Source: Streptomyces sp. Ru71 (GTDB lineage Bacteria > Actinomycetota > Actinomycetes > Streptomycetales > Streptomycetaceae). From it: a stretch of DNA of 64,000 nt. The notes beneath the pieces were generated by a model. That model was not told where the DNA came from. It searched no databases and was given only the letters and a program-made list of their open reading frames with translations. Shown in pieces: positions 63,971 to 64,000 of this stretch (position 1 is its first letter; each line of letters opens with the position of its first letter). The stretch covers positions 1 to 64,000 of the forward strand of contig NZ_PQSS01000023.1 of the NCBI RefSeq assembly GCF_002920535.1, read 5' to 3'. The position numbers and the translations under genes are program-made.

Positions 63971-64000
63971 ATGAAGACCTCCTGGCGGAGCGCCTCGCTC
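63971..64000 (+). CDS. 5' end of a gene cut by the window edge
   Basis: ATG preceded by GGGGAG at six bases, followed by ten open codons (MKTSWRSASL) to the end of the window. The basic start suggests a signal peptide or regulator, but nothing more can be said. Confidence 0.5.
   Translation, partial: MKTSWRSASL

Overview
The window is chromosomal DNA from a Streptomyces or a very close actinomycete. It has very high GC with strong third-position GC, many GTG and TTG starts with AGGAGG-type ribosome sites, and typical Streptomyces families: an Rpf/LysM/M23 cell-wall enzyme, WS/DGAT, LysX, a SpoIIE-type phosphatase, a class F sortase, HbpS-like and DUF4239 proteins. From memory, the gnd-rpfD pair at the left end recalls the S. 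coelicolor SCO0975-SCO0974 neighbourhood; I could not check this. No rRNA, tRNA or CRISPR was seen.

Layout. 0.2-8 kb: gnd (-), an RpfD-like muralytic enzyme (+), a DMT-type transporter (-), a FhuF-like iron-sulfur protein (+), then glgA and glgC. 8-16 kb: a secreted PA14/GH2 enzyme with a palindromic operator, a strong terminator, a WS/DGAT acyltransferase, a zinc-ribbon/SDR fusion, a degenerate HD-domain protein, a 57-codon gene and a GNAT. 15.7-20.3 kb: divergent MFS/ArsR and HxlR/NTF2-like pairs, and an amidase.

20.3-31.1 kb is the most coherent metabolic locus: a LacI-family regulator, divergent lipoprotein and two-permease sugar ABC genes, a frameshifted GH5-like glycosidase, a Tat-exported GH85 endo-beta-N-acetylglucosaminidase and a GH38 alpha-mannosidase. 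Together they read as an N-glycan release, import and trimming system, with three LacI-type palindromes in the divergent promoter region.

31-52 kb holds signalling and housekeeping genes: a Ser/Thr kinase, a lipase-maturation-factor protein, a PAS-GAF-SpoIIE-HATPase phosphatase, an Fpg/Nei glycosylase, an ArsB/SLC13 transporter, two Usp proteins, a zinc anti-sigma factor without a visible sigma partner, a CapA-like lipoprotein, a MarR/hydrolase pair separated by three phased operators, an APC permease, an HbpS-like haem protein, an ankyrin/beta-propeller pair, LysX and a Tat-exported polysaccharide deacetylase.

52-60 kb looks like accessory DNA. A 184-bp MITE-like element flanked by TA lies between the deacetylase stop and its terminator. 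An AT-richer spacer follows, then a 2136-residue secreted RHS/YD-repeat protein with a glycine-rich and then Lys/His-rich C-terminus. Its stop overlaps the start of a small three-helix membrane protein, a candidate immunity protein. 59.9-64 kb: a class F sortase beside two paralogous secreted, membrane-tailed proteins without LPXTG, a DUF4239 membrane protein, a frameshifted proline-rich secreted protein and the first codons of one more gene. The two apparent frameshifts (about 25.22 kb and 63.40 kb) both sit in C/G homopolymer runs, so sequencing error must be excluded before either gene is called a pseudogene.
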